Source: Climacteris rufus
Taxonomy: Eukaryota > Chordata > Aves > Passeriformes > Climacteridae
Length of the DNA stretch: 64,000 nucleotides
Reading direction: 5' to 3'
Assembly (NCBI GenBank): GCA_013398175.1
Contig: VZRZ01007418.1
Coordinates: 970,191 to 1,034,190 of the forward strand
Positions 34,481-48,992 of the stretch are shown piece by piece (the stretch's first letter is position 1; every line of letters starts with the position of its first letter). The notes beneath the pieces are model-generated. The model had not been told where the DNA came from and did not search any database. It worked only from the letters and a program-made list of their open reading frames with translations. Position numbers and translations under genes: made by a program.

Positions 34481-37400
34481 ATGATGAAAATCGATGTGAA
34501 ATTGCAGTGCAACAGTCAATTTCTAGGCAGAAGCCCAGCAGGTAAAAGACATTAAGCCCCAAGAAGACTTAAAAAAAGTTCCAGTACATTTTTTCACACC
34601 ATCACATTAGATTAACAGTGTGAACAACTGCAAACAGAGAAAAGGTTGAATATGGAAATCAATAATCTTTGTCAAAACAATAAGGAGAGACAGTCAGGGT
34701 TATGAAATATCCATGTATTAACTCAAATATTCCTCTGTCAGTGTCCAGCAACACTGAAAACAAGAATTGAGTTGTTTTCCTCAGCACTGTCAAAGACTGG
34801 CTGTATTTCACCTAACATCACTGTAAACCTTTGGGAAATATGCTTACAGCACCTCTTGTAGTAACTCAAAATCTGAGACAGTTAGCTATTCAACAAGTCA
34901 AAAGGATCACAGAATAATTAATCAGAATATTTAATGAATACCATATACGATAAAATAAAATCACACATCCCTCCCTGTAAGCCTGCAGTGAGAATTTACA
35001 AATATTTTTTTCTAAGATTGTTCACAAAAACATCATCAGCCTCAAAGTACAGATTCAGTCAACCACATGATAAACCTATTCAAGACTCCAGATGGACTTT
35101 TCTGTTCCATTTTCTCCCTGAGCAGTATCTTGACACTAGGTGCTGCCTGGCACAGCCAGTTTAATTCTCAGGAGAATCTCATTCAGCTTCAAAGACTTCT
35201 TAATGACTTCTGAGAAAATCTTTTATGCATGTAAATAAAGGATCAATTTGAACACAGTTCCAAATTTACACTCATGATATCTGGGAAGAGTCTCATCTCA
35301 AACTGTGGAAGGAAAGAACCTGTCACCCTTCCCACTCTCCCCTCAAAAACCCAACAAATCCAACTTGACATTTTGAATTAATCCTCTCTTTTCTCAGAAG
35401 CTGGAAACCATCAGTCATTATCCAATAGGGAGTTTATTACTGGTCTTCAAATGCAAATGGTGGAAGCTTTTGGGAGTTCTCTAATCTTCAGTTGGGAGTC
35501 AAATAGTAAATGAGTGAAAAATTAAGCTGATTTTCTTTGTACTAATTACTTTGCAGAAATTTGGTCAAAACTTAATGCCAGTGGATGTGTATTAAATATT
35601 TTTATAGAAGCTGAGTCAGTAAATTACTAGGTTTTTTTCACTTAGTGCTGAAATTTTCATGTTCAGAAACTGAAAAAAGTTAAATAGTAGTGTCTGGCAA
35701 GAAAATACCTTTTCTCTTGCACAAAGTTCCTTTTTTGGTCAAATTTCAAATTCCACCTTACAGTATTTCCAAATACAGTAAGAAAGAATGCAACATCCTA
35801 ACTACTGCTCCTTTACAGAAGCTGAAATGAAAAAAACAGCCTGATGAGTAATTTTTGTTTTAATTAGACCTATGAAAGTCTATAAAATGGAAAAGAATGC
35901 AGACCATTGAGATTGTCTTCATAAAACTATTTTTCCCTTATTATTAAATATTTTTAACTAGCACAAAACCTGAATCATTTGTATAACACATGGTACTGAT
36001 TTTTACTCCCACTGAGAGATTGGTGTCATCCAACCAATTTCTCTTTCCTAATACCCAGTGCCAGGTATTTCACTCACTGTGCAACAGACTTTAGATAATC
36101 CTGTATAGCCATGAAACGCTCTATGAAAACAGTATTTTGGAAGTAGAAGCAAAGTTGAACCAAAGAAACAGCTCTAGAGCTGTAGCAAAGTCAGGATGCA
36201 TGTCTGGGAGGACTTCTTTGTTCATGGTTTTGTTTTGAAACACTGGTATAATTATGGCTTCCAGTCAGCTAGGTTGTGCATTCACTCCTTCATACACCTT
36301 AAATGAAGTTGCTGAAGAACACACATTTCCAGCTCTTTGCCTATGCCACCACTCGATTGGTTTTCACCACCATTTTTCAAACAGCACAACAGAGAAAGAA
36401 CATAACAGTGAGAAGCTAAGGAAAGCAAAGGATGGGAGGGCTTCCCTCACTCCTGAGTCTGTAAATGACCTGTCACTGTGATAGGTGAGACCCCTCCATC
36501 CTTTCTCACAGCCACCGTACTTTCACAGGGAATGCTTTCAGACAAAAGCATAACAGAGTGGACTGTTCTCTTCCATGCCAGCTTGGCTCTATCCACATAG
36601 AGCTTCTGGAAGCAGAGCAACAACCAAGTTGCTCTAAGGAGTCAACCAAACTCTTCTGGCTTCCTCACCACATCCTAAACTGTTTCACTTGGAAATGGCT
36701 ACACACCCGGCTACAACTGCACCTACTCTCCTTCTCTTCCAGGTGACAGTGCCACAGGGAAATGACTGCAAAGCAGGGCAAAACCAAGCTGGAAAAGCAG
36801 GCTGAACACTCTTAGAGTTAGTGTGTTAGGCCACACATTTCAGACTGCAGCAAAACACCCGAGCTGTCAGTGCTCACTGTTCTGGATCGAGCTGCAAGGC
36901 TTAGCCAGGAATTGGGTTACAGTTACATAAACCCCAATTCAAAAAGGATTTCAGCTCATCGTCTGGTTCAGCTAACACAATTACAGAAGAAGCTTTGTCA
37001 ATATACTGAAAAGATTTATTCTTTGCAAATGTTTCTGTTGCATTTACAGTCAGAAGGGAGTTAGGACAGAGACAAATGATGCCCACTGTGTAGGCAAAGT
37101 TTCCAAAGGAGACACACAATGCAGAGGAGTTTGGGTTCATGTTGACACCACAGATGATGAGGAAGTGAACCCTCCTAAACTTACAATGGTGAAAAGAGCA
37201 GAACACATGCCCCTTCCCCAAGAGCTGTCAGCAATTACCCTGTTGATAGAAACTAAGGGGTTATGAAATATAAATTTATAAAGTTTTTAGTTAAAGCTGC
37301 TATAAAATTCTAGAATAACTGGCCATTCACCTGAAACCACAGAAGTGTTTTAAGGAAACTAACTGATGGATTCAAAAAGCATGAGGAATAAAATAAAGCT

Positions 37401-39562
37401 ATTATATCCTCTGCTTGCATTGGTTTGCGTGCCTCAGGAGTGGGCAACTAAGCAAAAGGCATCCAAGGAAGAGCTCTGGACATTATGATCTGCTGGCCAG
37501 GTCACCTTCTTTAACACCCACATACCTACTGGCCCACAGAAAACCTGTCACATCACCATGCAGTAAGGAGGAAACCATTGATCTCAACTTCAGCACATTG
37601 CTGGACTTTGTGTGCCAAAACCAAACATCTCAAGTTCTCCATCTCTCACTTGTTCAAGGTGCTGTTTATTCCAAAAGCTGGACTCTGTCTGTATGGGGTT
37701 ACACAGACAAGAAAGCAGGCAAGAGCTTTGGATAAACCTTTAAGAATTAGGTAAGATATAATATCAAGCCAAATAACTTTGATGCTCAATATATATTAAT
37801 ATTCAAATCCATAAATCTGTTCTCTCTCACACATGTTGTTTAAAAGCTGTTTTGACTAGGAGAGGAGTACCTGTACTGTTTTGTGGAACCATACAATTGA
37901 GTGAAAAGTATTCTTGATGTAAGAGACTTCTGAAGCACACTTTTCTAAGTAGATTCTGTGAGAAAAAAAAAAGGTATACCTGAAAAAAATCATTTATATC
38001 AATACAAACTATAGGGGCTGAAGAAGAACACAAATATCTCCAACCTTTGGCATATCTGGAACACAACAACATTGCTATTTCTAGATACTTCCAAGTGCTA
38101 CTGGTGATTTCTCATACTGTGGAAGACACAGATCTTATTAACTAAGGCAGAGCACTAGTCAGAACAGAAGCTGCTCCACAGCAGTTTGCCTTCAAGTTTC
38201 ACATCTGCTACATTCTGATAATTGACAGGCATACAAAATGGCCTGGCATTTGGGGTTGGAATGTGCTGCAGGAACACACTCACTCCTACAAAATGCATTA
38301 GCACATTCATGATGGGGCTCTAGAGTAGCCTCTCTCAGAATGTAAAAGACACACGACTCAATATCCACATATGAGATAAATTAACACTGTTGCTCTCCAG
38401 TACTGGTCACAGCACAGCTCTTGATAACCACAAATAGATACACCTGCACTGTGCAGCAAAATCCTGTTTAGTCACATCATTACTCATCTTTTCCAACCAG
38501 AACTACCATCCAGAAGACTTGAGGGATCTGAGTGGCAGAGTGAAAACACAGAATGAGAGAAGAGCAGCTAACCAGAGTAATGGCACACTAGAGAGCCCCA
38601 TTAGGATAGCATATAAGAATTTAGCATTCTGTCATGGAAACAAGCAAAAATTGTACAGGTGGGGATTTCAGGGAGAGAGATCAAGGACTTGAAAAGTCTA
38701 TGGCAGAACACAGATGCAAACCTGAACACAGTCTTTCTGTCATCTCTTGAGCCAATCTTTGGGGTTCTGTTTTTGGATCTTTGAAATCCTTCAGAGGAAT
38801 GGGGGGAAAAAAGGGAATTGCCTGCCTATCTCCGAGAAAAACAGAATGACATGTAAGGCAGCCGTGGGAGTATTAGCAAATCCTGAGAGTAAAGATAAAA
38901 CAAGAAAAAACACACATTACCTTGAGCCTTAGAGAAGTCTGGATTTAACTCAAAGGAAAGAAGGCTGAAGGTTCCTAGTCACTGTAATGAAATGCTACAC
39001 TAAGGTAACTAAAAAGCCATGAAATTTGGTTTCTGTTCACATCAAATCATACTAAATATGCATTTCACCATGGGATGAAGTTCAGGTGCTTAATCAAAGC
39101 AATGCCATTTTTTGGCATTATGTATGTACATTGTCTACTTAACACACTTTCACCACATTGAAAGATAGCACAAAAGGAGAATACCACCTTGAAAAAATAA
39201 TGTGGTCAGAACACTATGGGTAAATTATCTTCAGAGAAGAGCAAAGCTTTGACTTCGTTTTAATTTTGATATCTATCTGTTTTCATAAATCTGTTATTTC
39301 TCTATAGTGTGACTTGCTATGACCTGTGGTTTCAGCCACATAGATATATTTCAGCTATAAGAAGCAGCTTGTTAGTAGCAAATTACTCCAGTGCTAAAAA
39401 GGAAAATAAAAGAGATCCATTATCACTAAATAACCATGAGAGAAGAGTTGATAAGAGCAAAACCCAAATCTTCAGATTAAAAAGATGAGAGATTAAACCC
39501 TTCTTTCAGGAACGAGAAAGCATGTTTCCCAGAATCCCACACTGTTAAAATGGAAGTAGTAG

Positions 39563-39598
39563 GGTGGAAGAAGGCTTCCTGGTGGAAGAAGCCTTACA
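39563..39598 (+). repeat. 18-bp tandem duplication
   Basis: Two adjacent 18-bp units begin GGTGGAAGAAGGCTTCCT and GGTGGAAGAAGCCTTACA. They agree at 15 of 18 positions. The first unit contains the palindrome GAAGGCTTC-type core (AAGGCTT plus flanks). Confidence 0.8.
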
Positions 39599-40904
39599 AG
39601 TAAGTGTGAGATGATCACTGAACTGTGGATGGAGTTCTGGGGCATGTCAGCGACTTAGTAAGCTAACAGAAGTCAAGTTTTCCCTTGATGTACTGCAGCC
39701 TTTAGGATCAAGCCATTTGAATTTACTCTCAGAAATGTTAGCCTCAGTGCTTACTGGTGTCACAGCTGTTTTGAAATAGGGATCAGCACTGCCCAGAGAT
39801 AACACCACTGCAGCATAAACACCTGCCAGCTAAACTGACAGCTCCTCAAGGATGCCTCTGGACACCAATCCCAGAAAAGCTCATAGCAGCTGAGTTAAGC
39901 TGGAGGTTCACAAATGGACCATGTGAAGAGCTACCTCTCTCAGCCTAAAGTTTCACTGTCAACAAGGTTCAGGAAAGCAAATTATACATGACCAAATTCC
40001 TTCAGTTTGCAAACAGTTTTTCATATAAACTCTGTAGGAATCTACAAATCATGCCCTAACTTAATAACCTTTTACCTGCACTGAGTAAAGAGGTGCAAAA
40101 CGGTCACGTTCCCATGCAGTGAATCCAGCTGTTCTGAAGTTTCCCTTAGCATTTTTAATTAAATAAATAGTGACATTGAATTAAAAACAAAAATTAGTTT
40201 GAACTAAATGAGCATGTCTTCCACATAACCATGACAGGGAAGTGACAGGATTAGGGCAGCACTCCCTACCCTCTAATCCTCTTTGTTAATCAGTTACTTT
40301 ACCTCATGTAAAATGAGACCCCACTTCTTCAATCAACACTTTTCTGAGAGACCACTCACTATCTACTTAAATATTTATTCAAGGCTATTAAGTTTTACAA
40401 TGGTAAAAGGGTTAGAGTGTAGCAGAAAAGTCAACTGCAAGATCCTGGGGCAAAATTCAAGTATTCCAGATATTGGAATACTACCAAAATAAGATGAATG
40501 TACTAAGAAATAATTTCTTTAAGCAAAATAAAGGCTATTTTGCGTATCTTTTAAAACAAATGGAGCCTTTAAACACATGCTGTCTTTTCTGTTTCTTCAT
40601 TATTCCTTCATATCTTTTATGATAGAAACAACCTTTAGATTGAGCCCAACCTAACACTGCCAAGTCCACTGCTAAACTATGTCTCTATCAATACAAAGAG
40701 ATGTAAATCCAGTCAGTGCAGTGATACTGAATTTGGGATACTGTAAAGAGGTTCAAGGCAGGAAACAAAGGATTTGGTAGTATGGAAACAAGCAGGAGAC
40801 GACACAGCAGATATGGAATTTCTCAGGGAAGATGTTGAAAAAAACAAAATCGTTTTCTTGTGTTCCTCTCTGATACAGACATTTAAGCACAGAAAAATGG
40901 ATGT

Positions 40905-40929
40905 TAATAACAACAATAATAACAAAAAA
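40905..40929 (+). repeat. (TAA/CAA)n trinucleotide tract
   Basis: Seven consecutive units of TAA or CAA followed by an A run: an interrupted trinucleotide microsatellite. Confidence 0.85.
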
Positions 40930-42319
40930 GGAAGGCTGAGGAACCTGAAACTCCCAGCCTTCAGTCCACCAGGCAAGCAAAAGCAATTCCTCATCTTGCA
41001 ACAGGAATCCTAACCAACATGGTCATGAACAAGGAGCTACTCAGGAGCAGCAGTGCTTTGTCACTCTGCTTCTGTAGCCAAGTGCAATCTTGTTGCTCAC
41101 TTTTATTTAACCTGGCAACATAACAAAGCATGACTGGAAAAGTCCAGAGCCTTACTTGTTATTGCTGCCCACCCATAATGACTGCTGCAGCAAATGGCCT
41201 GGAACACCACACCAAAAAGAACTAAACAGGGCTGCCTTGGGTGGCAATGTGCAACTACCTTATGTAACCAAAGCAGAAGCTGAATATTCAGACTCACTCT
41301 GTTATCCTGGGGTACTCTAGCACAGGTACAGGGGTGAACATCCACCCCTTCATGAAAATAAATGCCAAAGCATGTTTCTTCTTTGGGAGACCAGAGAGTG
41401 GCTCATCCAGCAGTCTGAATGTACCTACATGATGGTTAACTTCCTTTGGCTTTCTCATCTTCTGCTCTGCAGATTTGTGGATTCTGGTATATCAGGACTC
41501 AAAAGAAATGGTGGATAATGTGGGAAACATACGTAGCTATTTCAAAATTTAGTATTTTAGAAAGCCGAGGTAATTTCATTAGTAACAGTTTACTTTCATT
41601 TATAAAAGTATATATGCAGAACAAAGTCCTAAATAAACAAACAAATGTTGCTGTGCTATTACTAGCTACTTTTAATGGCTCAGTTACAGCAGTCAAAAAT
41701 CTCCACTCTAAGGGTGTAACAACATGAACAACAAAAACCCTACACAGCAAAAACATTCTGTGCTTTTAATAGGTTGCCATGGAAATATTTTTCTTTTTCT
41801 AATATCGAAGCAACTTCACACACCCAAGCAGAAGATTGGTTGCTCAGACATTAGTTTGAGAAGCTTTCTCCATTTGCAGGATAGTAACAAGTTAAAACCC
41901 TCATTAAACAAAATAAATCCCCAGAAAACTTGTTATAAGTTAGTATAAACAAATAAAAAAAAATCCAAATTGACAACTGGGAAGATAAAGCAGGGAAAGG
42001 TATGAGTTACATCTCAGAAAAATGAAATTTCATCAGTCAGAGTTCTGCAGTTCGGTAGGAATCTATGAAGTTCACAAAAAGGAATTTCTCAGCTCAGTAC
42101 AAAATGTACATTTCAAGGTTAGGTTCTCAACAAAAAAAAATGGAAAATCAGATAACTCACTTTGGCATGAATAATTTCTGTGACTGAGAGTACTTCAGCA
42201 ATGCTCAGGTACATGCAAAAGATTTAGAAAGCAATAGAAAAACAAGTCCACTTCAACACCATTACGGTTTCACAACAACACAGGATAGCTCAAAGGTGGA
42301 GAGATGTGACAGTAATTAA

Positions 42320-42370
42320 ATGTATCAACCCCAGAGTCCAGAGACTCAGATTCAATCTGCAGCACTTTTA
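42320..42370 (+). repeat. Possible tRNA-derived/MIR-type SINE relic
   Basis: The sequence 'cagagtccagagactcagattcaatctgc' resembles the 'gggagtcaggagacctgggttcaattcctgc' type block, which contains the B-box-like GGTTCAA of tRNA-derived SINEs. The match is degenerate and from memory. Confidence 0.2.
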
Positions 42371-43256
42371 TAGACACCCTCGAGCATACAACATCTACAC
42401 CCATAGATCTCTGCTCCCTATCAGAAAAACTGCAGTGAACAGCAGCTTCGTATTTCAGGAGGAAGAGTGTGAGGATAAATACATTGCAAACATGTGAGGC
42501 ATCCAGACATTATAACAGTGGGAGCAAACACATCCCTAAAGCTGGCAGAAGAGTTAGTGCTGTGCTTGTACTCACATAGCTCCTTTCCCTTCCTACACCT
42601 CCAAGCAGCTGAGCATGTTTCAGAGCAACACTGGCTCTGAAAGTCAGGCACAATTCCACATTGTCCAAGTTTCCAACATCACCTGAATTCATCTGGGCAG
42701 TTTCACTGCACAAAAATATAACCTAAATGCTCAGACAATTACTTCTGAGACAGCTGAAGTGGTCAGAGAACCAGCTGTTTGCCACATTCCTCTGCCAACA
42801 TTTGCTGACCCCAGAGCCATGGTTTCTCAGGAATGGATACATCCTGTCTTCCACCATCCCCATTGTCACAGACAATTACTGCTTCAGCTATTGCATCCAA
42901 ATCTGCCCTCCCAAAACACAGCCCTGTCTTCTTTGGGCTGACCTGCACATGGCAGTGCAAGCACAGCTGCACTTGCTGCTGACAGATGCCAGGAAAACTT
43001 GTCACCCAGAAATGATATCAATCTTCCTGGATTGTCCCTTCAGTCAATCTGCAAGCCTAGGGGAGTGAATATTTAATACCTATTAAAGCCTTCTAGTAGC
43101 TACCCAACAGGAACAAGGTCAAATTCCTTTTCAAGGATCATGTCTTACCTACTAGTGAAAGGTATTTTGCTTTGATGACTCCTTCCCACCCCAAATTTAC
43201 TTTCATTGGTGGTGTGGAATGATTATATAATGGAAAAATACCAAGATTTAAATGGA

Positions 43257-43302
43257 AAACAAAAAAAACCAAAAACCCAACCAACCAACTGAAAAAAACC
43301 CT
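43257..43302 (+). repeat. A/C-rich low-complexity patch
   Basis: Runs of A separated by CC/CCC, including (CCAA)3. Only one T and two G fall in about 46 bp. Confidence 0.8.
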
Positions 43303-45143
43303 CACTCACATACTTATTGAACTTACGGTCATTTTCAGAAGCCAGACTCATGGATATCTGATGATATAGCTACTATGAAGCCTACTACATTAAACACCTT
43401 TCTCACCTAACTTTTTTAAATTAGGAATTGCAAACCTGCACTAGGAGAACCACTGCATCAAATTTCAACAGAGATTAAGAAGAGGAAGCAATACTTTTTC
43501 AAAAGTCAAATATTCACTCTATTTTTCAAAATACTGCAGACTAGTACAAGATTTAAATTTTCATTTAAAAAGATACCAAGGTGGTGTACTGATGATTGGC
43601 TAATAGCTAGCACCTTTCAAATCAAAACACTGGAAAAATATATATGTGATGCTCTAATTACACAGAAGAGTCACCCCATTAATCACTGAAACCAAAGGAT
43701 TTCAGCAAATGAAAATGCAAAGAGATGCAGGAGGGCAGAATGGAGATCAAACAGCTGCTTGATCCCCTCAGTAGCAGGGCTGCTCTTTGGGAGCACTGGA
43801 ACTCAGCTCTGCCCCAGCTCTTACCCTCCTGTGAGCTTTAATTCAGGCCAGTACTTGTGAAAGTTTGAAAGAAACTATCAGAGGAGTTGCCCATCAGTTT
43901 GAATGTCACTGCTGCAATCAAACATCTCCAAAAGGCAGAAATTTGCCTCAAAGAACTCCATAACTAAACCACAACAATCTGGAACATCTGCTTCACCACA
44001 GGAACAACTGCAGATGGCTTTACGATTTGATTTATAAACAGTATTTTTCCACATCTTTATTCTTTTTCCCCCTAATTATCACTTTCCTATAAGGTACTTA
44101 AAAGTTTTTCTTGCTAACAACTAGCAAACCCAGAAGTCAGTGGCAGAATTGACATGTCTCAGATCTGGTCCAGCACCTTCTGGACTACACAGAAGAATTA
44201 TTTTCATTTTTGAATAAAAATTCTTGATGACTAAAATTCAGTGTAAGTTAGAAACTTTTAAAGGGTAATTTAAACAGAGTACAGAGATCATGCAGCAGAA
44301 AAACCCGTGCATGAGACTATTCAGCAGTTTCAAGAACAGTTTTCTTTCTAAAGCTCAATTGTGTTCATTTTAAAGGAGCAGAAATCTTGGTGATTTAACA
44401 GGTACTATGCCCTCCAAAGAGAGTATATCTCTACGTGAAAAAAATGAAGAGTCTTAAATTAATTCCAATTACATAAAATGAACCACTAAGTCTTCTCAAC
44501 TTTATCATTTTCCCTCAAGATGTGTGCCTAATATCTCAGTAAATTTAGAGACAGGCCTGAAAAAAATGGTATACATTTTTTTGACAAATAACACTGAATT
44601 AACATGTTTTTAGCCATCTCTATCTGTGAAATTGATTGCTGGCTGAATACAAACTAAATACATCTTCCTAGCAAACTCCAATACGCACTTTCTTGGGACT
44701 AACCAAGACCAGATAAAGGGATCACCTTCAATGTGAGTCATCATTGTTTTAGAATTTTGTTCCAGGCCTCTGTGCTAATTCCTACAGAAGATTTTTGTCA
44801 TACAACTTTCCCTATCTCTCACAGGCAAAACCTGCAGTTTGTTGTATGACCTAGAAGAAGAAACCAAATCCCAAATCTCAGAATCTTGCAAGTTAAATTT
44901 CTTTCAAATATTCAGCAGCTTTCTCATCTAAGCTCTCTCTTTCTACCTTTCATCTAATGGGGTTGATACTAATAACAATACATGGTCCAGAGAGTAATTG
45001 TTTATCCTGTAAACACTGCTTATACTCAAGTTTAATTTGTTTTCTCCCCAGACTGACTGCAGGGCTGAAATTGTATTTTTCACTGAATAAAAAATTCAAG
45101 TATATTTAAATGAAGAACCACTAAAATGTTTGGCACTACAGCA

Positions 45144-45185
45144 GTCAGCAGCTACTGGTTGCAAGCAAAAGTCAGTAGCTACTGG
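45144..45185 (+). repeat. Duplicated 15-mer with palindrome
   Basis: GTCAGCAGCTACTGG (45144-45158) and GTCAGTAGCTACTGG (45171-45185) differ at one base and are offset by 27. The second copy holds the perfect 12-bp palindrome CAGTAGCTACTG (45173-45184). TGGCACT occurs beside both copies (before the first, overlapping the end of the second), so the duplication may be slightly longer. Confidence 0.8.
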
Positions 45186-46707
45186 CACTGCAATACAAAA
45201 GTTTGTCTAGGCCTAATTCTTTAACTGTCCTTATTTTAAAAAGATTATTCTGGCCAAACGAGGGAAATTTTAAAACAAAGTATTGTTTCATATAAAAATT
45301 CTGGAGAGCAGATGTGGTAAGAGTGATGTGCTATACTTCTGTTCACTATAGCTTTTTTACAAATTACCACTGCAGATCTGTCCCTGAAGATCAGGAGGAT
45401 GCTCTACTTTCCAGCCTCTTCTGCTGAGATTAGAAGTTTACTTTTGATATAGTAAGATTTGAAGCTGGACTGCAGTTGAGAAAAATCTCCCACTGAGAGG
45501 TGGATTAGTCTTGGAGGTTTGAATCATGACTACCCAAAGCAGGAAGCAGAGCCTTCACTCTCTCTACTCCAGAGCTGCATCAAGGGCCGACTGTCACATC
45601 ACAGATCCACTTTCCCAGCAGCCTGGGCTGCTTCCAGAAAGGTCTCACCTGATGCCACCACAGGAAAAAATATGTGTACACCTATATGTTAATGTATTTC
45701 GCCTAACAAGTTTCAGCACCACACAGTGAAATTTAGAACAATTCCATGGAGTAATGTTTTACAACAAAGAGAACTGAATTTTTTAATTTCTCCCTTCAAT
45801 TTATTCTTTGGTTCCCAGTTGAAACAACATTATTCCCTAAGCATTTAAATTTAAGAGTTCCACTCTATTGACTGTAGAGTAGGGTTATGTGAAAATACCA
45901 ATTTTATGTGGTGATGACCAGAAGTAAGATGATTTCTAAGGAGGCTGAGAAGAAGTGGAACATCCAGTGATACATTCAGAAGGAGATATTTAAATTCAGG
46001 GAATTCCAAATGGAAGATCTATAGTACAATTCTCTTTTTTCCCCCATTGATTATTCAGAGATGCCAAAGAGGACACTATAATGTCAGCCTTAATTTACAC
46101 ATGACTTAATATGAACTTATGCTCCCAAATCCAATGTAAGCATATGACAGGAAGGGATCCTCAACTCAAACTTCATACTAGCTTGACTTTCTTTTTAAAT
46201 TTTACAGTCCAAATTGCTTCACCTACATTTAATCTGCAACTATTTTTTTTAATTGTTCACTGCTTAATAAAATCAAAATCATTCTTTTTTGAATGTTCAT
46301 AAATATAATATTCATATAGCCTATATAAGGGGAAGCATTTCTTAGGTTTAGTGTTTTGTACAACATCCCAGTTGTACAAAAAGGTAGTCATATTCATATG
46401 CAATTTTGTTTTGCTTTATGAAAACAGACTGCTTTAAAACTACAAACTAAAATACCAGTCTTTCGGGATGACGATGCTTCAATTATAAGATTTGCAAGAC
46501 CACACTCTAAGACCACAAACAAAGACAGGAAAATGCAGGGTTCAAAGAAAACTGTCTTTGCTAAGTCTTGGCTGTTATTAAAGAGCCTGGAGCCTCAGAT
46601 ACTAATCTAGATATTGCAGCATGTAGAGATTTAACTGATTTGCACTCTAGCAATACCAAAAATTGGCAGACACTAAGTGGGGACATTTGTTTTATTACAA
46701 GCAAGAT

Positions 46708-46760
46708 TAGAACCCAGGTTTTATTTTTGTGCAGACAGTCTTAGCTGCCAGAAGAACAGT
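46708..46760 (+). repeat. Possible MIR/SINE tail relic
   Basis: 'attagaacccaggt' followed by 'cagacagtcttagctgcc' resembles the 3' portion of MIR-type SINEs ('gaacccaggtctgtctgactcc...'). The match is weak. Confidence 0.18.
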
Positions 46761-48992
46761 GCCAGTTCTGTTAGTAAGAAGAATGGTGACATTTTGCAAA
46801 CAAATTTCCTTTAAAAAAAATGTAGTTACACCTTTTTTCCCCTAGATTCATTAATAATCAGTACCATAAAAATATTCAGATCTCTCAGGCTTTGAATCAT
46901 CTCCTTAGAGAAATCACTTCATTCCCAAGCCCATTCTGGAAGTATGAAGGATTGATTTTACAGTTTGCCAAAACTGTAGTATCAAAATAAACCTGTTTAT
47001 GTTAGTTCATACCTTCTTGCAGGTGCAAGCAGGTTGCTTGTTTAATTAAGTTAGGGGTCTGGAAAGGGCAAGTGCTTGAAGTTAGCACTGCTTTTACTTT
47101 GTCTATAGGGGCATTCATTATATCTGAACATCAGTTGGAAACTCAGAGTTTATATTTGTTTTTCAGGTGTTGCTGGGAAAAAAAAATCTCAAGGGCTTAT
47201 CATCCATGAATATCTCCAGGCACTGACAGTTAGCCAGCAGGACTTACAGGAAGGATGAAGAACAAAAGCAGGAGAAAAAGTGAGGAAGACATTAATCTAC
47301 AGAAAATCCCATGAGACAAGGTCAGTACATCGGTCATTGTCTGTCTGAGGTGAGGAATTCAATAAAGTCAGAGCCCTGTAAATCTCCTGATGAATCTTGG
47401 TAACATCTTTCATTTCAATAACAATTTTTATGGCTGGCAGAAGGTAAAACACTTTGTGATAAGCAGCTCTTGGAAAGTCCCAGACAACTGCAGTTGCCAG
47501 CTTCATTGCTGTGAAATGTCTAACAAAATTTGGCAATTTGACAAGATTTTCATAGGAAAGCCTCAGCTGCAGACTAATTTCTTAACACAAACTGTCTGCT
47601 TGTATCACATTTGGGGACAATTTTACTCCGTCATGTATGGCTACATAGATGAAGAGTAGCTATTCTTCCTCAATGCCATATAGCCTGTTTCTGGCCTATA
47701 AACCTTTACTACCACTTTCTTCCACCCAGAGCTCAGAAAGAGCCTAAGATCCTCCAGCCCTGCCAAACCAAGAAATTCCATAAATGTTCCTTATCAGAAG
47801 TAGAATTTAAACAATATAGTTCATTCCTAACCATCATGATTCCTAAAACAGTACCTTGCACTATCTTACATGCAGTCAATGGTGACCTAAAGTCCAGATG
47901 CACAGACAGAGTTTTCTCCCCCTCCCATTTCCAACAGGTGGGGCAGGAAGCCTCAGTTAGGAAACAAATAAAATGGACAGAATTCCATAACCTGACTTAA
48001 TAAACACAACTTTTGAAATTAAATGAAGCCATGAAGTCATATTTGCACCTGGAAAAGAGGCTTTTTGTTTTCTATGGAACTGGTTACCAATTCCTTGGAT
48101 GGCCTGAAATTCATACCAGCAAACATCATCACATGCCTTTTTTGCATTGATGCATGTAATGGCATTAAGAGTTTGGAACTAATTCTGTACTGAAGGAAAA
48201 AAAAAGTCAAAGACTGCAAACTCACAAAAATTTTAGATTGAACTTTTGATGGCAACTACTGGACAATCACCTGTGCTGTGGCCATATACAAAAAGCTCAT
48301 AGAAGAGTCTTGAAATTAAGTTGACTTAATTCATTCTGTGATGTCCATAAATTAAATATTCTTATTAAATAATGAATGAACCCTATGACCAGAAAAATCT
48401 CCTTTATGAGTTAACATACCATATGTTGTTTCACCCACAGTTTAAGCACTCTAATGAGTATCTTACATATAAGAAGCAGCAACTGTTTAACTCTTTACAT
48501 ACAACCACAATGGATGGGACCAACCAGCTTCAATTTGGCCAATGCCTCAACTTATGTGTCCATTTAACTGCAACTTGCACAATGTGCAACAATCTTGTTT
48601 CTGTCTGCTTGCTTTTTTTTTTGTCTTGAATCTTTTATGCTGAGCCATTCTAGAAGTAAATAAATATACTGAATAAAATTAATCTGACACAGAAAAACTT
48701 TAAAAGGTATCTTCAGGGAAATAAAAAGAAAATATGAGCGATAAATATTTAATAAAAAGGCACTGAGGTGAAACCTGCATGACCTTCAGTCTCCCTCCTG
48801 TCATAAACAGATCAAAAGCTGTAATCTGACATTGCTAAGGCAGGTAACGAGTTGTGACAACCAGTTGGCAACTGTGCATAATATTTTGCTATTCTAAAGC
48901 ACAAGGCTATTTATATTCATCTTGTCATTACCCAGTCCAGCTCATTAGACTGTTTTATCTGAAGATGAAAAACACATATATACTCAAGGAAT

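Larger units (their letters stand above)
33286..45143. other. Non-coding unique sequence
   Basis: Nearly 12 kb without a recognisable gene. It includes an extremely AT-rich stretch (about 34.31-34.48 kb), an 18-bp tandem duplication (39563-39598), an (AAT/AAC)n tract (40905-40929), an A/C-rich patch (43257-43302) and one weak SINE-like relic (42320-42370). Open frames up to 113 codons show no familiar domain. Confidence 0.65.

Noticed and set aside
47297..47536. 79-codon - strand frame that reads fairly like protein
   Set aside because: No convincing acceptor or donor at sensible positions, and no recognised motif.
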